Positions 26,606 to 35,574 are shown, counted from the stretch's first letter. The stretch is 64,000 nt of DNA from JAVBQL01 sp031549085 (GCA_031549085.1 JAVBQL010000008.1:1-64000), one strand, 5' to 3'. The notes: a model not told the origin generated them from the sequence alone. Made by a program: numbers and translations.

Positions 26606-27880
26606 ATGGTAGAACTACTGTCGCCTGCTGGAAATCTTGAAAAATTGAAAGTTGCTCTGCATTATGGGGCTGATGCTGTCTATGTTGGCCTAAAAGGTTT
26701 CTCTTTAAGAGCAAATGCTACAAATTTTGATGAAGATGAATTAAAAGAGGCTATCCAATATGTACACAACCTAAATAAAAAAATATATGTAGCCTTAAAT
26801 ATTTACTTCACACCAGATCAAACAGATGATATAATAGATAGATTAAAAATATTAGAAAATATAAAGCCAGATGCAATAATAGTCTCCGATTTTGGAGTCA
26901 TAAGACTAGCAAAAGAGTATGCCCCATCAATAGATATCCATGTAAGTACACAAGCTAATACAACTAATGAGCAAGCTATAATGCTCTATAGAGACTTAGG
27001 AATTAAAAGAGTTGTTCTATCAAGAGAGCTATCATTAGAACATATAAAATCAATAAAAAAACTTGTTCCTGATATTGAATTAGAGGCTTTTATACATGGC
27101 GCTATGTGTATTGCCTACTCTGGTAGATGTTTGCTATCATCATATATGACTAAAAATGGATTAACAGAGCAAACCAAACATATATCAAACGACAAGAGTA
27201 CAAGAGCAGCAAACAAGGGAGACTGTTCTCACAGTTGCAGATGGGAATACTTCTTAATAGAAAAATCTCGCCCTAATGACCATTTTATTATTGATGAAGA
27301 CAAAAATGGTTCATATATATTATCATCAAAAGATCTTGCTATGATAAACCATATAGATGATTTGATAGATGCTGGAATTGATAGCTTTAAAATAGAGGGA
27401 AGAATGAAATCTATTTTATACATATCAAGTATAGTAAGAAGTTATAGAAATGCTATAGATCACCACTATGATAAAAATATAAATTATGACAAAAAATTTA
27501 TAGAAAAAGAGTTATCTGTTGTCTCTCACAGAGAATTTTGTACTGGTTTTTTCTATGATTCACCACAAAACAACTCTAATACAATCACAACAGATAATAA
27601 CTATCAGAGAGAGATGAGACTTGGGGCAATGGTTCTTGATGTTAAAAATGATAAAGCTGTCTTAAAAGTTTTTAATAGAATATCATCAAATGAGAAGCTA
27701 GAGTATATATCATTGAATGAGACTAAAGAGATAAAAAGAATTGAGCTATTTGATATTTCTGGAAACAATCTTGATGTAGCAAATAATACTCAATATATAG
27801 AGGCTCTATTTTTTGATAACGAAAATAATAAAATCATACCTAAAAAATTTGACATAATTCGTATAGAGGCATCATTTTAG
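26606..27880 (+). CDS. U32-family peptidase-like protein (TrhP/RlhA type)
   Basis: U32 family protein of 424 residues: MVELLSPAGNLEKLKVALHYGADAVY-type start, DAIIVSDFGVIRLAKEY, IHVSTQANTTN, EAFIHGAMCIAYSGRCLLSSYMT, then the Cys-bearing GDCSHSCRWEYF and SFKIEGRMKS. Members of this group were annotated as collagenases. The better-studied bacterial ones (TrhP, RlhA) act in tRNA or 23S rRNA hydroxylation and carry conserved Cys consistent with an iron-sulfur cluster. The RNA-modification role is inferred. The AAGGA site is rather far (about 20 bases) from the ATG. Confidence 0.85.
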   Translation: MVELLSPAGNLEKLKVALHYGADAVYVGLKGFSLRANATNFDEDELKEAIQYVHNLNKKIYVALNIYFTPDQTDDIIDRLKILENIKPDAIIVSDFGVIRLAKEYAPSIDIHVSTQANTTNEQAIMLYRDLGIKRVVLSRELSLEHIKSIKKLVPDIELEAFIHGAMCIAYSGRCLLSSYMTKNGLTEQTKHISNDKSTRAANKGDCSHSCRWEYFLIEKSRPNDHFIIDEDKNGSYILSSKDLAMINHIDDLIDAGIDSFKIEGRMKSILYISSIVRSYRNAIDHHYDKNINYDKKFIEKELSVVSHREFCTGFFYDSPQNNSNTITTDNNYQREMRLGAMVLDVKNDKAVLKVFNRISSNEKLEYISLNETKEIKRIELFDISGNNLDVANNTQYIEALFFDNENNKIIPKKFDIIRIEASF

Positions 27881-27918
27881 CAATTCAATTCTAATTTTTG
27901 CTCTGCAAAAAAAAAAGA

Positions 27919-27947
27919 AAAGGCTTTAGTAAAACACTAAAGCCTTT
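27919..27947 (-). terminator. Terminator between converging genes
   Basis: A 12-bp stem (AAAGGCTTTAGT / ACTAAAGCCTTT) with a 5-base loop. Read on − it is followed by a long T-run (TTTTC then about ten T), so it ends the HAMP gene. On + only TTTCATTT follows, giving weaker termination of the U32 gene. Confidence 0.85.
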
Positions 27948-27999
27948 CATTTAAGACGGTCAGAAGAACTTTCATCCCCCATCTCAACTTTTCTATACT

Positions 28000-28833
28000 C
28001 TATTTTTTTAATAGATTATCAATTTTACCAATAATATCCTCTTTAGAAGAACCATTCGCAACCATATTTTTTATTTCAGTCAACTGTTCTTTAGAAGGTT
28101 GTTGTGATGTCTTAGCAATAGGCAGTTCATTACTAACTACCTTTTGTCTTAAGAGCTCTAATCTATCAACAATATTTTGAAAGAAGTCTTTTTTTCTAAT
28201 CTTTATCTTGAAGTCAAAATCTCCTGCCAGTAATCTATCCAAAGAGACTCTCATTCTATACACAGGACCTGCCATTCTATGGGAGAAGAATAGAGAGTAT
28301 ATAGAGATAATGATCATTATGGCTAAACACATAATTGATAGAGGCCCTATCACAAGGAAGAACATCTTTGTTCTCTTTTTAACTTGGCCCTCTTTTTTAG
28401 TTAATCTTGTAGGATCAACATTAGAAACTTCATCACCCTTCTTGAAATCTGCACTAGATAGAGGGTTAAAACATATGTATTTAACATTTCCACTCTCATC
28501 TATCTCTTTGTAAACTTCTATACCAATCTCTTGTTCTATTTCATTTCCAAAACCATCATCATAAGTTTTAGTTCCCATATCATATGTGTATATTATGCTA
28601 CCTTCTTGAAATCCAGTTATAGTTGAATAACCTCTCTTAATTATCTCAATATCCTGATTCAACTTATTTATTCCAAGAAGTGAATCTTGAAAATAATATA
28701 CTGCAAACGCAACAAAACATAGAGCAACTGTAACGAGAATAACCACAAGAAATCTTAAGATAAAACTAATTTGAAATGGCTTATCTATCAGATAGTTTCC
28801 TCTCTTATTTTTTTCAGCACCACTTTTAGCCAC
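28000..28833 (-). CDS. HAMP-domain membrane protein without output domain
   Basis: Two membrane helices (about 25-48 and 160-185) bracket a roughly 110-residue periplasmic region. After the second helix a HAMP segment follows (SHRMAGPVYRMRVSLDRLLA, GDFDFKIKIRKKDFFQ). The chain ends in about 50 mostly polar residues with no kinase, methyl-accepting or cyclase domain. The SHRxAGPxYR block recurs in HAMP-only proteins of spirochaetes and deltaproteobacteria. It may relay an envelope signal through a partner. 277 residues; a plausible AGGAGG-type site (TTTTAGGAGGTTC) precedes the ATG. Confidence 0.75.
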   Translation of the reverse strand: MAKSGAEKNKRGNYLIDKPFQISFILRFLVVILVTVALCFVAFAVYYFQDSLLGINKLNQDIEIIKRGYSTITGFQEGSIIYTYDMGTKTYDDGFGNEIEQEIGIEVYKEIDESGNVKYICFNPLSSADFKKGDEVSNVDPTRLTKKEGQVKKRTKMFFLVIGPLSIMCLAIMIIISIYSLFFSHRMAGPVYRMRVSLDRLLAGDFDFKIKIRKKDFFQNIVDRLELLRQKVVSNELPIAKTSQQPSKEQLTEIKNMVANGSSKEDIIGKIDNLLKK

Positions 28834-28951
28834 TTTATGAACCTCCTAAAATATTTATAACATAATTTAGAAAAACTATAATTCTTTGATACCCCTATTG
28901 TATATTCAAATACTAAAAATAGCAAGAAATTTCATCAAAAATATTTTTTAT

Positions 28952-29665
28952 TTAAATATCTAAATTAACTAAACTCTCCAATTCTCTATAGCCATCTTTA
29001 GAATATTGTGAAACTTTCACAAATTTAAACTTATCCCTATTTTCAGAAAAAAATAGCTCTACATAGTTACGAGACTCCTCTTTTAGATTATAGAGAGAAA
29101 ATTTAACCAGTCTCTTTTGTAACTCATCAATCAGGTTTTCTGAATTTTTACCTGTCAACTCCACCTCTAAATAGTAATCTCTTAAATTATTGATTGATGA
29201 AAGCTCTATTTTTAAAGGATTCTCGTTATTAACATTATAAGAAAACTCATATGATTTTTTTATATTATAATAAAAAATGTAATATTTCTCTTTCAAAAAA
29301 GCAACTACTCTAAGAAAGTTTTCTTTATTCAACTCATATTCATACTCAATATTTTTCTCTATGCCATCAACAAGACTCTTAAGTTTTAATGTCATAACAT
29401 AATTAGTATCATTCATAATACGCAATCTTAAAAAAGAGAAATCCTGTATAGGAATATCAAATTCTGTAATATACCTAATCATCTCTACATCTTTTTTAAG
29501 AAAAATGGGCTCACCTTTTTTGAGAACCAGCTCATCTCCCGAGTAGGCCGCAAACCAAAAGCTGGACTTATTTATAGTATTATAATTACCAAAATCACTC
29601 TTTAAATCTGAAAAAGTGATATCAAAATCACCTACTAAGAATTTTTTTTCTATTTCAAAAGACAT
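28952..29665 (-). CDS. CYTH-domain (triphosphate tunnel) protein
   Basis: 237 residues with the CYTH hallmark EIEKKFLV at residue 4 (ExExK) and the later strands FLRLRI, VMTLKLKSL, NIEYEYEL and YYLEVELTG, which line the acidic/basic tunnel. CYTH enzymes hydrolyse inorganic or organic triphosphates (ThTPase, tripolyphosphatase) or act as class IV adenylate cyclases; the substrate cannot be told here. The gene starts 10 bp after the recA stop with no clear ribosome site and is probably translated from the recA message. Confidence 0.8.
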   Translation of the reverse strand: MSFEIEKKFLVGDFDITFSDLKSDFGNYNTINKSSFWFAAYSGDELVLKKGEPIFLKKDVEMIRYITEFDIPIQDFSFLRLRIMNDTNYVMTLKLKSLVDGIEKNIEYEYELNKENFLRVVAFLKEKYYIFYYNIKKSYEFSYNVNNENPLKIELSSINNLRDYYLEVELTGKNSENLIDELQKRLVKFSLYNLKEESRNYVELFFSENRDKFKFVKVSQYSKDGYRELESLVNLDI

Positions 29666-29675
29666 AAGTTTTTAT

Positions 29676-30776
29676 TTAAAGAAGGTTTTTTTGTTCTTCT
29701 TTAGCTTGCTCCTTATCCTGCTCTTTTTTTGATTTTGAATTTTTCTTTGAATCTTTATCATCTTTGTTAGGAGTAAAAACAGAACGAATTTTTTCTTCTA
29801 TAAATTTAGCAATATCTGGGTTTTCTAAAAGAAAAGCCTTTGCACTCTCTCTACCCTGTCCTATTTTTTTCTCTCCATAAGAGAACCATGAACCTGACTT
29901 TTGTATCAAATTATATTTAACACCTGCATCAAGTATAGAGCCCTCCCTTGAGATTCCAACACCATATGTCATCTCAAGTTCAACTTCTCTAAATGGAGGT
30001 GAGAGCTTATTTTTAACGATTTTAACTCTTATCTTATTTCCCGTTGGTTCAGTCCCGCTTCCCATAGAGATCATTTCAGATTTACGTATATCAAGTCTCA
30101 TCGATGCATAAAATTTTAGAGCAATACCACCCGTTGTTGTCTCAGGGTTACCATAGGCAATACCAATTTTTTGTCTAAGCTGATTTATAAAAATAATACA
30201 GCAGTTGGACTTTGATACAGCAGCAGTAAGCTTTCTTAGTGCCTGACTCATAAGTCTTGCCTGCAGCCCCATGTGGCTATCACCCATCTCTCCCTCTATC
30301 TCTGCCTTAGGAGTAAGCGCAGCAACAGAGTCTAAAACAATTATATCAACAGCACCACTTCTTGCAAGATACTCCAAAATTTCAAGAGCCTGCTCGCCTG
30401 TATCTGGCTGTGATATATACAATTCATTTATATTAACACCCAAAACTTTTGCATAGTTTGCATCAAGTGCATGTTCTGCATCTATAAAAGCCGCAATTCC
30501 TCCAGCTTTTTGTGCCTCTGCTATTGCATGCAGAGCAAGTGTAGTCTTTCCTGAAGATTCTGGACCATAAACTTCAATAACACGTCCCTTTGGAAAACCA
30601 CCAACCCCAAGAGCTGCATCAAGCAGTAGAGAACCGCTTGAAATAACATTAACATCAATAGAGGGCCTAGAACCAAGCTTCATTATAGCACCTTTACCAA
30701 AAGCCTTCTCTATATTTGCAATAGAATTTTCAAGTGACTTAAATTTCCCTTCATTAGATTCTTGTTCCATACTCAA
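29676..30776 (-). CDS. recA: Recombinase A
   Basis: RecA filament-forming recombinase for homologous recombination and SOS cleavage. Walker A GPESSGKT lies at residues 71-78 and Walker B IIVLDSVAAL; the MAW motif and the loop GNPETTTGGIALKFYASMRLDIR are intact. A Lys/Asp-rich C-terminal tail follows. The annotated TTG start lies 6 bases after AAGGG; the ATG two codons later is an alternative. 366 residues, normal. No LexA-type box is obvious upstream. The CYTH gene follows in the same transcript. Confidence 0.97.
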   Translation of the reverse strand: MSMEQESNEGKFKSLENSIANIEKAFGKGAIMKLGSRPSIDVNVISSGSLLLDAALGVGGFPKGRVIEVYGPESSGKTTLALHAIAEAQKAGGIAAFIDAEHALDANYAKVLGVNINELYISQPDTGEQALEILEYLARSGAVDIIVLDSVAALTPKAEIEGEMGDSHMGLQARLMSQALRKLTAAVSKSNCCIIFINQLRQKIGIAYGNPETTTGGIALKFYASMRLDIRKSEMISMGSGTEPTGNKIRVKIVKNKLSPPFREVELEMTYGVGISREGSILDAGVKYNLIQKSGSWFSYGEKKIGQGRESAKAFLLENPDIAKFIEEKIRSVFTPNKDDKDSKKNSKSKKEQDKEQAKEEQKNLL

Positions 30777-30877
30777 AATACACCCTTACTTTATATAAAA
30801 ATATTAATTATAAAAACTAATCGTTTTATTATAGTCAAAAAAAAATGAGAAATCAAGATATTTTTTTTGATTAAAAA

Positions 30878-32158
30878 TTATTCAATAACTTTTATTTTGG
30901 CACCCAAAGCACTAAGCCTATTTGGAAGATCTTGGTATCCTCTCTCAACCTGTATAACGTTTTGAATAACACTCTCGCCCTCTGCGCATAGACTTGCAAT
31001 AATAAGTGCCATACCTGCCCTTATATCTGGGCTTGTAAGCTCCAATCCCCTAAGACGTGACGGACCTGTAATAACAGCTCTATGAGGATCACAAAGTATA
31101 ATTTTTGCCCCCATAGAGACAAGCTTATCTACAAAAAACATGCGAGATTCAAACATCTTTTCAAAAACCAATACAGTTCCCACAACCTGAGTGGCAACAA
31201 CAATAGCAATACTAATAAGATCAGGCGGAAATCCAGGCCAAGGAGAGTCATCAATCTTTGGAACCATTCCTCCCAAATCTTCTATAACTTTAAGCTCCTG
31301 ATGCGCTGGTACATATATTGATTTTCCATCACTCTCCCACTGAATGCCAAGCTTTCCAAATACAAGCCTTGTCATTCTCATATTATCTGGCTCTGCATCA
31401 AGAATCTCTATCTCACCTCTTGTAACAGCAGCAAGACCAATAAGAGAGCCAACCTCCATAAAGTCAGTTCCAATCTTAAAATCTGTTCCATGCAGCTTTT
31501 CAACGCCAGTTATTCTTAAAATGTTTGAACCAACACCCTCAATTTTTGCCCCCATCTGATTTAAAAAGCGGCATAGATCTTGAACATGTGGCTCACTTGC
31601 AGCATTAAGAATAACAGTCTCACCCTCTGCTAAAACCGCTGCCATAACAGCATTTTCAGTTCCAGTAACAGAGGCCTCATCAAGAAAGAGCTCTTTTCCA
31701 ACAAGCTTGTTTGCAGTAAGTTTAAAGTATGTCCCACCTAAATCTATCCTAGCACCAAGCTCTGATAGGGCAATAAAGTGTGTATCAAGCCTTCTTCTGC
31801 CAATTACATCACCACCAGGCGGAGGAAGAGTAACCTCACCACACCTTGAGATAAGCGGGCCAGCGAATAATATAGAGGTTCTTATCCTCTTGCCAAGCTC
31901 TTGATCTATAACTGTCTTTGTGATATTTCCATAAATTTTAAATGTGTTTGGTGCACTCTTCTCAATTTTAGCACCAAGAAGTCTAGCAATCTCTATCATG
32001 ATAAAGACATCTTCTATCTCTGGAATATTTCTTAAGACTACCTCTTCATCAGTCAAGAGAGAGGCAGCAATTATGGGAAGCGCAGCATTCTTGTTTCCAT
32101 TGGGCTTTATAGTACCTTTTAATGGATATCCACCTTCAATTAAATAGCGTTTCGCCAT
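30878..32158 (-). CDS. murA: UDP-GlcNAc 1-carboxyvinyltransferase (Asp-type active site)
   Basis: First committed step of peptidoglycan synthesis: transfers enolpyruvate from PEP to UDP-GlcNAc. KPNGNKNAALPIIAASLL marks the N-terminus. The active-site loop reads PPGGDVIGRR, with Asp117 where most bacteria have Cys (E. coli Cys115). This substitution is known in MurA of Mycobacterium, Chlamydia and Borrelia, where it gives intrinsic fosfomycin insensitivity. The C-terminal domain is complete. 426 residues. AGGA lies upstream of the ATG. The tRNA-Met gene lies just upstream on the same strand. Confidence 0.96.
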   Translation of the reverse strand: MAKRYLIEGGYPLKGTIKPNGNKNAALPIIAASLLTDEEVVLRNIPEIEDVFIMIEIARLLGAKIEKSAPNTFKIYGNITKTVIDQELGKRIRTSILFAGPLISRCGEVTLPPPGGDVIGRRRLDTHFIALSELGARIDLGGTYFKLTANKLVGKELFLDEASVTGTENAVMAAVLAEGETVILNAASEPHVQDLCRFLNQMGAKIEGVGSNILRITGVEKLHGTDFKIGTDFMEVGSLIGLAAVTRGEIEILDAEPDNMRMTRLVFGKLGIQWESDGKSIYVPAHQELKVIEDLGGMVPKIDDSPWPGFPPDLISIAIVVATQVVGTVLVFEKMFESRMFFVDKLVSMGAKIILCDPHRAVITGPSRLRGLELTSPDIRAGMALIIASLCAEGESVIQNVIQVERGYQDLPNRLSALGAKIKVIE

Positions 32159-32223
32159 AAATCATTCCTAAATATAATATTGCTTTGTTATGATAAAAAA
32201 AAGGATATTAAAGAAAAATAGAT

Positions 32224-32295
32224 TAGCGATGATCGGATTCGAACCAATGACCGAACGGATATGAGCCGTTTGCTCTACCACTGAGCTACATCGCC
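32224..32295 (-). tRNA. tRNA-Met (anticodon CAT), elongator or Ile2 type
   Basis: 72-nt cloverleaf on −: acceptor GGCGATG pairs with CATCGCT (G1·U72 wobble). D-arm GCTC/GAGC, anticodon stem AACGG/CCGTT with loop CTCATAT, and T-arm ATTGG/CCGAT with TTCGAAT. Discriminator A; CCA is not encoded. The absence of the GGG/CCC anticodon stem rules out the initiator. CAT could also be a lysidine-modified Ile2 tRNA. Confidence 0.93.
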
Positions 32296-32425
32296 AAAAT
32301 ATAGAATAGATAGTTATCATTTATTTTTGTTTTTGTCAATATTGATAAGACTCTTTTAGTTCAACTAATCGGTTTTAAGTAAGAAAATTGGTTTAAAATA
32401 AGACAGATATAAGATTGCTACCTTA

Positions 32426-32516
32426 ATTTAAAAGCGAATGCGAATATATAGAATCGATTTTTGTTACACAAGTGATACAAAAATCTTTGTCTATACATTC
32501 ACATTCGCTTTTAAAT
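32426..32516. repeat. ~90-bp near-perfect inverted repeat
   Basis: Arms of 27 bp (32426-32452 and 32490-32516) match except at two positions, both of which become G·U pairs in an RNA read from −. Inside them, 9-bp arms (32456-32464 and 32477-32485) continue the stem. It lies upstream of tRNA-Met and downstream of the GerMN gene on −. It could be a MITE-like element or a structured RNA/processing signal. Confidence 0.85.
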
Positions 32517-32592
32517 AGAAACAAATTAGTAACTTTCCATCTTTCTATGTAGGAAGAGGGATTAAGGGAGATGGTAGAGAAAGCTAAAAAAC

Positions 32593-33300
32593 TCAATCAA
32601 AATCGCCTCTTTTGAGAGCCTTATTGATTATAATTCCATCTCCGCCAAGGTACTCTTTTATCTCTCCATCAATCAAAAACTGAACACCTTTGATATTCGA
32701 AAATTCTGTGGCTGTATAGACAATCTGCTTCAACTGATTTTCAATAGACTCCTTACCATATTGATTCCATTCAAATTCATCAGAAAAATCTAAATAGGCA
32801 ATATCATTTTTGATTGATACAGATTTAAGCTCTGTCATATCTGGTATATTAGTTACAATGTCCATATCCTCTTCATTAGAGGTAGGCCCCTTCATAAGCA
32901 TCTTCAGAGTCTCTTCAAGAGGGTTATCAATATAACTGATTGATCTATGAACAGGAGTCAATATTAAATTGTCATCTTTTATAAGAGTAAAATAGATATT
33001 TGAATCTCTAACTTTTAAACTATTGCTATCATCTTTAATGGTAGTTTTACTCTTATCATCATCCCTTCTATTATCTTTTTCAACAATATCTCTATTTGTG
33101 TGAAGCTTACTAAAAAAACCGCCCTCTTTATTAAATGGGTTAATGCCATTACTCTTTATAACAACAACTATTATAAAAATCACAAGAAAAGCTATAAGAA
33201 AACCTATACCTTTTCTATTTCCACTGTTTGATTTTTTTCTAGGAGTAGATTTTTTCTTTGAATAGTTTAATGAACTATTTGTACTCTTTCTTTTTGCCAT
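32593..33300 (-). CDS. GerMN-domain membrane-anchored protein
   Basis: A basic N-terminus (MAKRKSTNSSLNYSKKK) and one membrane helix (IGFLIAFLVIFIIVVVI) are followed by an Asp/Lys-rich linker and a GerMN domain at about 100-225. It is recognisable by NPLEETLKMLMKGPTSNEED and IENQLKQIVYTATEFSNIKG, then a VQFLIDGE strand. GerMN occurs in the spore germination protein GerM and in envelope proteins of non-sporeformers; its ligand is unknown. Start at ATG 33300 because AAGAAGG lies just before it. A member of the repeated intergenic element separates it from lgt. Confidence 0.8.
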   Translation of the reverse strand: MAKRKSTNSSLNYSKKKSTPRKKSNSGNRKGIGFLIAFLVIFIIVVVIKSNGINPFNKEGGFFSKLHTNRDIVEKDNRRDDDKSKTTIKDDSNSLKVRDSNIYFTLIKDDNLILTPVHRSISYIDNPLEETLKMLMKGPTSNEEDMDIVTNIPDMTELKSVSIKNDIAYLDFSDEFEWNQYGKESIENQLKQIVYTATEFSNIKGVQFLIDGEIKEYLGGDGIIINKALKRGDFD

Positions 33301-33358
33301 AATCACCTTCTTAAAAAATAGAGAGGTCTAATTATTAATGATTTCGGCATATATAGGG

Positions 33359-33447
33359 TTTTTATTGACCAATGAGTGAGAGAAATATGAAAACTTGTTT
33401 TCATATTGCCAAGCAAGGCAGGTCAACATAGGGTATTACCCTCTATT
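33359..33447 (-). repeat. Structured intergenic element, copy 1
   Basis: On − it reads AGGG/CCCT hairpin, TTGACCTGCC, an internal perfect hairpin (ATATGAAAAC / GTTTTCATAT), then TTGGTCAATAAAAA whose GGTCAA pairs with TTGACC. The same pattern and length occur at 48236-48328 (+) and, diverged, at 59041-59132 (+). It sits between lgt and the GerMN gene. Confidence 0.7.
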
Positions 33448-33465
33448 AAAAATTCTGATAGAGAA

Positions 33466-34320
33466 CTATTTTTTAGCACTCTTAAGTTTCACCCTAGCAA
33501 TATTTATCTCTTTTGTCTCAAAAGCATCTTCATTAAAAAAAGAGTAGATTAGTATTGTAAGTCCAACCAGAAAGCCAGCAACACATATCTGCTGTCCTGT
33601 CGTAAATATAGAGAACCACCTCTCAGTGTCGTTTCTAAAAAACTCAACAACAAATCTTGTAAGACTCGTACCCATTGCATACCAGCAGATCATACGCCTC
33701 TTTATCCACTCATTATTCCATGCAAGAAGCAGAAAAATAAAAATTATAAGATTACCAAAAATATCATAGAGCTGTGTAGGGTGAAGTAGTGTTCCTGGCA
33801 GCGAGAGTTTTGAGGTGAAACTAGTTGCAGCATTGCTGTATGCTATACTTTCAGGATTGAAAACAACACCAAATATAGAGGTTGTTGCCTTGCCTGATGC
33901 ATCACCATTCAAAAAACAACCAAAACGGCCAACAATTTGACCAACTAATATAGCTGGAATAAAAAAACGCATATGGTAAAAAAAGCTGAGCTTTTTAACT
34001 TTTGCATAGATAAAGCCAGCAAGAAGCCCACCAAAGACAGCTCCTGCAACAGTAATTCCACCATGCCATGGCTTAAAAAATATTGATGGATCACTAAAAA
34101 AGGCTTTTGGATTCCAAAGTAAAAAAGAGAATAGACGGCCAGAAATAAGAGCAACTATCAGACAGATGGCAATGGCCTCATACATTACCTCTATATCAAT
34201 ATTGTCCAGCTTACATAGATATGTAAAATAGACAATACCTAAAACTATGGCAATGAAGAAATATACTCCCTCATAATTTGTTATTGAGTGTGAAAATATG
34301 TTGATGTTTATTGGAAGCAA
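33466..34320 (-). CDS. lgt: Prolipoprotein diacylglyceryl transferase paralogue 1
   Basis: Polytopic Lgt, which transfers diacylglycerol to the lipobox Cys of prolipoproteins. Family signatures are HGGITVAGAVFGG, GRFGCFLNGDASG (usually GRIGNFINGExxG), HPTQLYD and RFVVEFFR. The replacement of N by C and E by D in the signature makes it the more divergent of the two Lgt genes in the window. Start TTG at 34320 is supported by AAAGGAG 7 bases upstream. 284 residues. It follows a HAD gene by 11 bp, in a − strand operon. Confidence 0.85.
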   Translation of the reverse strand: MLPININIFSHSITNYEGVYFFIAIVLGIVYFTYLCKLDNIDIEVMYEAIAICLIVALISGRLFSFLLWNPKAFFSDPSIFFKPWHGGITVAGAVFGGLLAGFIYAKVKKLSFFYHMRFFIPAILVGQIVGRFGCFLNGDASGKATTSIFGVVFNPESIAYSNAATSFTSKLSLPGTLLHPTQLYDIFGNLIIFIFLLLAWNNEWIKRRMICWYAMGTSLTRFVVEFFRNDTERWFSIFTTGQQICVAGFLVGLTILIYSFFNEDAFETKEINIARVKLKSAKK

Positions 34321-34331
34321 TTTTGTCTCCT

Positions 34332-34979
34332 TTAATTTATAATATTTAGCACTTCGCTAAAATCATCTATAATAAAATCATATGATGGAATTTCGTCAAT
34401 TTTACTGTATCCAAAAGAGGCAAAACAGCTTTTTATATTAGCATTTTGTCCACAAAGCATATCATACTTTGAGTCTCCAACTATCATAGCTTCACTTGAA
34501 TCAATTGAATACTCTTTTAAAATTTCGATTATTGGCAGAGGGTCAGGCTTTCTAACACCATAGGTCTCTGGAGCTACTACCTTTTTGAAATATTTTGATA
34601 TATCAAATCCAGCAATAAGTCTCTCTGTCAAGACCAAAGGCTTGTTTGTGAAAACTATATTTATTGTATTAAGTCTATCTAATGTTGAAAGAACATTAGG
34701 ATAGAGAGAGGTATAGTCTGTTGCATGGCTTTTGTAATATTCCATATATGAGTGCATAACATTAGGCATATGCTGTTTTACAACAGCCTCATCATTATAG
34801 TATGACATAAGACTCTTTCTTATAAGGGCTTTAGAACCATCGCCTGTAAAACCTTTTATAATATCTATATCCAAAGGCGGAATCCCAGCTATCTTTAGTG
34901 CATGATTTACAGAGGCAGATATATCACCAAGAGAGTCAAAAAGTGTTCCATCAACATCAAAAAAGAGGAGTTTTATCAT
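34332..34979 (-). CDS. HAD-family phosphatase (phosphoglycolate phosphatase-like)
   Basis: 215-residue HAD hydrolase. Motif I FFDVDGTLFDS at residue 6 gives the nucleophile and acid Asp, motif II is IVFTNKP, motif III includes R-KPDP (GVRKPDPLPI), and motif IV is IVGDSKYDMLCGQNA. The helical cap after motif I is of the Gph/pyrophosphatase type. The substrate is uncertain: phosphoglycolate or another small phosphate monoester. It lies 10 bp after the ferritin-like gene and 11 bp before lgt, so it is cotranscribed with both. Confidence 0.88.
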   Translation of the reverse strand: MIKLLFFDVDGTLFDSLGDISASVNHALKIAGIPPLDIDIIKGFTGDGSKALIRKSLMSYYNDEAVVKQHMPNVMHSYMEYYKSHATDYTSLYPNVLSTLDRLNTINIVFTNKPLVLTERLIAGFDISKYFKKVVAPETYGVRKPDPLPIIEILKEYSIDSSEAMIVGDSKYDMLCGQNANIKSCFASFGYSKIDEIPSYDFIIDDFSEVLNIIN

Positions 34980-34989
34980 AATTTATAGG

Positions 34990-35460
34990 CTAACTTCTAT
35001 TTTTTAAAGTAAATAGAGAGAGAAAGTGTTTTCTCTCCTCCTCTATTATTAAATCTATCTGCTCTTTTTGATCTTCACTTAATAGAGCTTTGAAATTTGA
35101 ATATAAATTTATTGAATCAAGCTCTTTTTTCATTGCAAAATTTATTGATGATTTTAGATCATCAAACTTTAAATCTTGATCATTATCCTTAAAAACTTCA
35201 GCAACAAAAGCATTTATATAATTATAATATTCATCAGAGAGATCTATATTTTTAGCTTTACTATCATCAACAAACTTTGAGAGCATCTCTTGAAATTTTA
35301 TCTTATGATGTTTTTCTTGATCTGCCAGATAGAGAAAAAAATCTTTTAGCTCTTTGTCTTTATTAAATTTCTCAGCTAACTTTGTATATAATCTATCACC
35401 CTCATCTTCCAAGCTCACAATAAAATTAAGCAATTCTTCAAAACTATAACCAATTACCAC
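34990..35460 (-). CDS. Ferritin-like/rubrerythrin-type diiron protein
   Basis: 156-residue four-helix ferritin-like protein. Carboxylate/His ligands are placed as in rubrerythrin helices: EDEGDRLY, QEKHHKIKF, KKELDSINLY and EEERKHF. The C-terminal rubredoxin domain of true rubrerythrins is absent, so this is an erythrin-only form. Such proteins scavenge peroxide or handle iron. Start GTG with AAGGAG 6 bases upstream. First gene of a run with the HAD phosphatase and lgt. Confidence 0.8.
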   Translation of the reverse strand: MVIGYSFEELLNFIVSLEDEGDRLYTKLAEKFNKDKELKDFFLYLADQEKHHKIKFQEMLSKFVDDSKAKNIDLSDEYYNYINAFVAEVFKDNDQDLKFDDLKSSINFAMKKELDSINLYSNFKALLSEDQKEQIDLIIEEERKHFLSLFTLKNRS

Positions 35461-35574
35461 AAAAAACTCCTTAATCTACTATAAAAATAGTCAACAAAAA
35501 GATACAACAAAATTGGATTTTTTACAACTTATTAAACACATTATATAAAAATATTGCGATAAAAAATATTAAAT

